The position numbers and the translations under genes are program-made. From assembly GCA_009840005.1 (NCBI GenBank), contig VXOR01000063.1, positions 1-64,000 on the forward strand: 64,000 bases of DNA, in the 5' to 3' direction. The notes beneath the pieces are model-generated. The model worked only from the letters and a program-made list of their open reading frames with translations, was not told the DNA's origin and made no database searches. This document shows positions 59,639 through 64,000 of the stretch, one piece after another. The first letter of the stretch is position 1; every line of letters begins with the position of its first letter. This DNA is from Gemmatimonadota bacterium. Lineage in GTDB: Bacteria > Latescibacterota > UBA2968 > UBA8231.

Positions 59639-60364
59639 TTACTCAATTTCTGTGAGAATCGCCTTCAGTCGTTCCGGATAGTTTGTCAAAATCCCATCGA
59701 CGCCGATCTCGATGTAAGCTCGCATATCTTCAGGGGTATCCGCATAAAAGACGTGCACAGCTCGTCCTGCCGCATGGGCCTTTTGCACAAACTCCCGAGT
59801 CGTGATGTCCCGTCCCGGCTGCATCGTCCGCAACCCCATCTCTACCGATTTTCGGATATATTCCTCTGGTGTGCGATTCGCGCGAAAGAGCCGACACTCA
59901 ATCCGCGAGTCGATCTCGGCAAAAATTCCAACGCTTTCATCGCTGCATGCCAAAATAGAAGCCTCTACCATCTGAAACTCGCGCAATGCCTGTGCAACTT
60001 TACGTTCATAGCGACCGTCTGGATTACCCCCTTCTTTGAGGTGGACATTGAGCCTAACCTTCCCTTGTACGAGGTCTAATGCTTCCTCCCATGTTGGCAC
60101 GCGCTCACCCCGAAACTGTTCACCAAACGCTCTTCCGGCGTCGAGGGCTTTGATTTCAGCTAGTGTGCGTTCGGCAATCGCGCCCGTGCCATCTGTCGTT
60201 CGGTCCACGGTTGAGTCGTGCATGACAATTAGATGGCAGTCCTTTGTCAGGTGGAGATCTAGTTCAATCTCATCAACGCCAATTTCCAACGCCTTCTGAA
60301 AGGCGATCAACGTATTCTCGGGATAGTTTCCCGACGCACCCCGATGAGCAACATTAACAATCAT
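59639..60364 (-). CDS. Glycerophosphodiester phosphodiesterase
   Basis: 241 residues; the ATG at 60364 is preceded by GAGGAGGCATAAAA. GDPD-type TIM-barrel motifs are complete: NVAHRGASGNYPENTLIAFQKA with the first catalytic His and Arg, DEIELDLHLTKDCHLIVMHDSTVDRTTDGTG with the metal-binding Glu/Asp and second His, and TPEDMRAYIEIGVDGILTNYPERL at the end. It releases glycerol phosphate from deacylated phospholipids. It is convergent with the serine hydrolase gene (12 bases apart) and ends the enzyme block at the right copy of the direct repeat; its ribosome site touches that repeat. Confidence 0.93.
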   Translation of the reverse strand: MIVNVAHRGASGNYPENTLIAFQKALEIGVDEIELDLHLTKDCHLIVMHDSTVDRTTDGTGAIAERTLAEIKALDAGRAFGEQFRGERVPTWEEALDLVQGKVRLNVHLKEGGNPDGRYERKVAQALREFQMVEASILACSDESVGIFAEIDSRIECRLFRANRTPEEYIRKSVEMGLRTMQPGRDITTREFVQKAHAAGRAVHVFYADTPEDMRAYIEIGVDGILTNYPERLKAILTEIE

Positions 60365-60375
60365 TTTTTATGCCT

Positions 60376-60415
60376 CCTCGATTAGTGCCATGAGTCCCTT
60401 GCGCCGCAACCAAGT
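60376..60415. repeat. 40-bp direct repeat, right copy
   Basis: Same 40 bases as 55167-55206 with one change. Beyond the core the two copies still share short blocks (GGCCATG, then CTAG and ATCGTC) separated by small deletions in this copy. Confidence 0.9.
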
Positions 60416-60535
60416 GGCCATGCTAGTATCGTCCTGCATTGGGGATTTGCCGGCGCGCTGGGAACCGCGGTCGGCTGCTATCTGGGTGTCCTGCTGACGA
60501 TGCGTAGTATGGCGCGGTTACAAATGCGCCGATAG
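60390..60535 (+). pseudogene. Remnant of a small membrane protein gene
   Basis: Begins ATGAGTCCCTTG (MSPLRRNQVAMLV) like 55181, then slips frame. In the shifted frame the sequence encodes a clear membrane span and basic tail, HWGFAGALGTAVGCYLGV then LLTMRSMARLQMRR, ending at a TAG (60533-60535). Taken with the left copy this looks like one small membrane-protein gene damaged by deletion or insertion. Confidence 0.5.
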
Positions 60536-60538
60536 TGA

Positions 60539-60778
60539 TCAATCTGTCATCGTCATATTACGAGCGTGGGTAATATCCTTATCGGTTACTAGGCGGGCCT
60601 GCGATGGCAGCACCGTTGCAATGGCAGCCGTATTCCCGTCGAGTGTCATGAACTCCACCACAAAGGCTTCTCCTCCTGGATGGATATGCACAATCGTGCC
60701 GACGTCACCAGCCACCAACCCCTCCTCCAGAATATCGCTTATAAGTACGATACGTTCATGTTCCTTGAACATCTTCAT
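60539..60778 (-). CDS. DUF4926 domain protein, second gene of a DUF6883/DUF4926 pair
   Basis: 79 residues. The sequence MKMFKEHERIVLISDILEEGL, then AGDVGTIVHIHPGGEAFVVEFM and TVLPSQARLV, is the compact beta-barrel pattern of DUF4926 proteins. The ATG overlaps the preceding stop by ATGA, so the two genes are translated together. Pairs of a DUF6883 and a DUF4926 protein recur in diverse bacteria and look like toxin-antitoxin partners; I know of no proof. The gene is AT-richer than its neighbours, consistent with transfer. Confidence 0.75.
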   Translation of the reverse strand: MKMFKEHERIVLISDILEEGLVAGDVGTIVHIHPGGEAFVVEFMTLDGNTAAIATVLPSQARLVTDKDITHARNMTMTD

Positions 60779-61113
60779 CCTCCAAGTGGGTGTGCTGTGA
60801 TGAGTCTGGGGCTATTACTTCCTATGTCCACCTGCCAAACCGTTTTTATTTTTGGGTTGCGTCCATCAGGCGTCTCAATAATCCCATCTACATGGTAGCG
60901 CGGACCGAAAGCGGTTTCTACAATCTCGACAACTTTATGGCTTGTTCCCTGAACCCGTAATGCGTCCGCTAAGTTCTGCCACTGATCCACTCGAAAGCCG
61001 AATCTGAAAAAGAATTTAGCCTTGCCTCGACCATCGGGACTCGTTGTCGAGAGCAGGTAGCCAGTAATTTTTTCTTTTTCAACTCGGGCATATCGTGCGT
61101 TGGGCAGATTCAA
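60775..61113 (-). CDS. DUF6883 domain protein, first gene of a DUF6883/DUF4926 pair
   Basis: 112 residues starting MNLPNARYARVEKEKITGYLL, the usual opening of DUF6883 proteins. KAKFFFRFGFRVDQWQNLADALRVQ and FGPRYHVDGIIETPDGRNPKIKTVWQVD follow, ending PRLITAHPL. The conserved Lys-Ala-x-x-Phe, Tyr-x-x-Asp-Gly and Trp positions could form an active or binding site. Family function is unknown; the small size and overlapping partner are those of a toxin-antitoxin or inhibitor pair. No signal peptide or membrane span. Confidence 0.75.
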   Translation of the reverse strand: MNLPNARYARVEKEKITGYLLSTTSPDGRGKAKFFFRFGFRVDQWQNLADALRVQGTSHKVVEIVETAFGPRYHVDGIIETPDGRNPKIKTVWQVDIGSNSPRLITAHPLGG

Positions 61114-61195
61114 TTATAATCCTCTTCATATAGCATCCTGTTCACTCTGTTAATATCCTACCGCTGTGCTCGACCCGCAATGGCCCCTCTCTCCC

Positions 61196-63856
61196 TTACG
61201 GCGTACCGCGGTACGGCACCACGACAAACGCCCCACCCGTAGGCGAGTGCCGAGGGTTTTCGTACACAGTCAACAGCGAACCAGCCGCTACATCAGTTGC
61301 GCTCTGGGTGCGTCCCGAAGGCCAGCGCACGCGCACGGCGTCCACTCGTTGATGTGCGCCTAAGCCGACGAGCAAGGTCGCGCTGTTTTGGGCCGAAAAG
61401 CCCTCGCCGGCTCGATGCTCGCGCAGCAGCGTCCTCCCGCCGACATCCACTTCCACCTGCACGCCATACCCATCGCGCACGCTCCACTCGCGCGAGACCT
61501 CGTCGCGGTCGTTCCCCCCCACAAACCGCAATGCGAGGATATGCCCCACCTTGCTGCGGTTGGCAAATAGCTCGCAGAGCGGCTCATTGGCATTGACAAC
61601 AGCCAAATCGATGCGCCCATCGCGGTCAAAGTCCAAGGTAGCAAAGGCGCGGCCATCCGCAGGCGAATCCGCCGCCGACAGACCCGATACATCGATGAAG
61701 TCGCTACCTTCTACATTGAGAAAGAAGCGGTTGCGCTGGTATCCGCTGAGCGAGGCCCCGGCGTCGAGCCGCGCACCCACGTTGTACGCCCCATCCGTCC
61801 GGCCATGACGCACGACCGTGCGCCAAAACAGACTTCAGGTATCCTCGGGAAGCGCGACTTCTCGCGGTGGAGTGTAGTAGCCGCTCAGGGCGTAGATATC
61901 GAGGTCGCCGTCGTTGTCAAAGTCCAAAAACTGGCCGCCCCAACCCCAGCCGCCGTCCTCCACCGGCGAATCTGCAACGAGAGTGAAACCCTCACTGCCG
62001 TTCCGCAGGAGGGAGTTGCCCCGGGCCAAAGGAGCAAACGCCGCACCCGCCAGTCCGGCAGCTTCCGTGATGCGGCGACCGGCGCTGCTGTGCATGTTGG
62101 TCACGTACAGGTCTTGGCGGCCATCCCCGTCGTAATCGGCCCAACTTGCGCCCATGCCAAAGCCCGGATCCGCAGCCCCGCTCTCCGCGGTGACATCGAC
62201 GAGAGTGCCGCCGTCATTGCGGAGCAAGTTGTTGGTAGCAAAGTCATTGGCAAGGTAAAGATCCGGGTCGCCATCGCGGTCGTAGTCGGCCCAACTCGCC
62301 TGTAAGGTATTGCGCCACACAGCGGCGGTGGCAGTAAAGCGTCCGTTGCCGAGGTTGCGCAGCAGGACATTGGGCGGTCCGGGTGCGTCGTAGATGAGGT
62401 GGCCGATGCGGTCGCGGCTCAGGCCGTAGAGTGTGCGAGCGTGGTCCGTAGGCAAGAAGTCGGCCAGCAGCGCGCCTCCCCAAGAATCAGTTCGGGACGC
62501 AGAGGGGGCCGCGGCGAGCAACATCCGCGCGGCATACGTGGAGAAGTACACGTCGAGCAGACCGTCGCCGTCGTAATCGGCCGCTGAGATCGAGGCCACG
62601 AGGAACGGCAAGACGCCATCGCCCAAGTCGCGGGAGACGAAGTGCCCGTCCTCGTTGACCATGTAAAGGCTCGGCGCAAGCGTGCGGCCGAGGAAGACAT
62701 CCGGGTCGCCATCGTTGTCAAAGTCAGCGAAGAGCGCGGCAGCCGTGTGGTCCTCCACATCGAGGCCGTATTGGGCCGCGCACTCAGTAAACGTGCCATT
62801 GCTGCCATTGTGCAACAGCATGTTTCGACCCCGGCGCACGGCAATGTACAGGTCGTCGTACCCATCGGCGTCGATATCCACGACGCTGATGCCGGGATGG
62901 CGATCAAAAGCCTGGCGAGTGAAATAGCGGTGCGGCGCGACGAACGCAGAGTCGCTAAACGACTGGCGCACCAGTTCGGCGTGGCGCGAAAACCTAGCCC
63001 GAGCGCGGTCTTCGTCGCGCGGGAGCGCCTCGTCGAGGACTTCGGCAAACAGCGCCTGCTCCCGCGTCAGCATCTCCAGCGATTCGGTCTCCCAGCGTCG
63101 AATCCGCCAATTAGCATCTTCTTGCTGCTGCCATTCGAGCACCAGCCAAGCCCGAATCTGCGCACGCTCCCCGTCTTGTGTCTGCGCTGAGGCGTCGAAG
63201 CGCACACGGGCTTGGTAAATCGACTCTTCCGCGTCGAGAAAATGCCCAGTCTCAATGTGGAAGGCTGCATAGTCGAAGAAATGAACTACAGCCAAGAGCG
63301 AATTCCACAGTTGTATGTCTGCGCCGTGGACCTGCTCGGCGGGTGCAATCCTCCATCGCTGACGCTTGATGCCTAGTGCCGGGACGATCTCGGTCGCCTC
63401 CGCCATCTGCCCCACGTCCGCAACATCAACCGTAGCGCCAAAAAGCGGACGAGCCGGTGCAGCGGGCAGTTGGCCTTGGTACATCCCCAAGGCGAAAAGC
63501 GGCAGAGCCTCGCCGCTCAGATGCTGCTGCACCGCTTCGCTGCGGTCAATAGTCGCCAAGAGCCGGTTGCGTTCCTGCACCTTTTGCAGTGAGCGGGCCG
63601 TGCCGTATCCCCCGAGGATGGCAAGCGCGCCAAAGATGAAAGCGACGAGCGCAATGGGAATCAGCGGCAGCTGAGGACAGCGCCAAACGAGCCAACCACC
63701 GCTAAAGAGCAAGGCGATCTGAAGGACGATGATACCCTCAGTGCCAAGCAGATGCCCCGGAAAAAAATGCGCGAGCCCCAGCGGATTGAAAGCCAAACCA
63801 CTGAGCAGCAGAGCCACACCGGCGAGGCGCACGGCGGCGCGCGGGCGACTGGTCAC
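61196..63856 (-). pseudogene. CRTAC1-type membrane-anchored FG-GAP protein interrupted by one in-frame TGA
   Basis: One continuous frame of 887 codons from a GTG at 63856 (GGCGGAGGG upstream) to TAA at 61196, with a single internal TGA at 61837-61835. The first 673 residues have three N-terminal membrane spans (LAGVALLLSGLAFNPLGLAH, GIIVLQIALLFSGGWLVW, LIPIALVAFIFGALAILGGY), a tetratricopeptide-like helical region, and FG-GAP repeats (DIDADGYDDLYIAV, DFDNDGDPDVFLG, DYDGDGLLDVYFS, DYDRDGDPDLYLAN, DYDGDGRQDLYVTN, DFDNDGDLDIYAL). After the stop the same frame continues SLFWRTVVRHG, DFDRDGRIDLAVVN and the UnbV end VDAVRVRWPSG. The family usually reads through here, so this is a nonsense mutation, an error or recoding. 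Confidence 0.85.
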
Positions 63857-64000
63857 CGGTCGTACCCTCCGCCTAGCAAATCAGAGTTCAACCCTATCCA
63901 GTACAAGACTGATTCACCCCATTGAATGCAGTTTTTGTCCCGGCAAGACAGCATAGTATATTAGACGCCAAACAGCCGCTCAGTCTCGGCGGATTCTAAT

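Overview
The window reads as part of a chromosome from an uncultured, Gram-negative, GC-rich bacterium. Many proteins carry signal peptides or lipoboxes, there are two predicted outer-membrane proteins, and every gene uses the standard code with strong Shine-Dalgarno sites. The gene content (many FG-GAP/CRTAC1, phytanoyl-CoA dioxygenase-like, Gfo/Idh/MocA and DUF6785-type membrane proteins, plus secreted proteins with F5/8-type domains and a FlgD-like Ig tail) resembles Latescibacterota/Poribacteria-type genomes. That placement is inference from gene content, not from a marker gene. I saw no rRNA, tRNA or CRISPR array.

Layout. 1-1210 (minus): a periplasmic FGE-fold protein and the start of a di-haem cytochrome c peroxidase. 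1402-15797 (plus), cluster A: four secreted discoidin/FlgD-Ig proteins, a CBM9-like secreted protein, a large predicted outer-membrane protein, a SurA/PpiC-type lipoprotein and a lipoprotein of unknown family. 15881-20476: a giant M28-peptidase-like/FtsX permease fusion. 20502-21198: a Phd/VapC-type toxin-antitoxin pair. 21213-25133: a DUF6785-type and an OPT-type membrane protein. 25134-29140: an accessory island with a decayed IS mosaic, a 16-codon reading frame, a two-TM SLATT-like protein overlapped by a proline/serine-only small protein, and an AAA_14/DUF4143 ATPase behind a long inverted repeat. 29156-30642 (minus): a cytochrome-like lipoprotein and an Ldh2-type dehydrogenase. 30814-36996: a sodium:solute symporter with a tiny membrane partner, a CRTAC1 protein, a PhyH oxygenase and a second DUF6785-type protein. 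37073-50988 (plus), cluster B: three discoidin/FlgD-Ig proteins, a second outer-membrane protein, CBM9-like protein, unknown lipoprotein and PpiC-type lipoprotein, then a TPR lipoprotein and a membrane spermidine-synthase-like protein. 52518-55176: two ureidoglycolate-lyase-like proteins, a Gfo/Idh/MocA oxidoreductase and an L-rhamnose mutarotase. 55206-60375: four enzymes (GH32/43-like, sialidase-like, beta-lactamase-like, GDPD) bracketed by a 40-bp direct repeat. 60539-61113 (minus): a DUF6883/DUF4926 pair. 61196-63856 (minus): a CRTAC1 membrane protein broken by one in-frame TGA.

The main candidate for an undescribed system is the pair of clusters A and B. The same five protein families recur: FlgD-Ig-tailed discoidin proteins that all end in Ala/Val-Tyr, a roughly 870-residue outer-membrane protein with acidic metal-binding-like linkers, a CBM9-like protein followed by a strong terminator, a lipoprotein family, and a parvulin/SurA-type lipoprotein. 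My reading is a modular cell-surface export or display apparatus: the outer-membrane protein as platform, the chaperone lipoprotein as its folding helper, and the discoidin proteins as displayed binders. This is inference from recurrence and architecture; no function is demonstrated.
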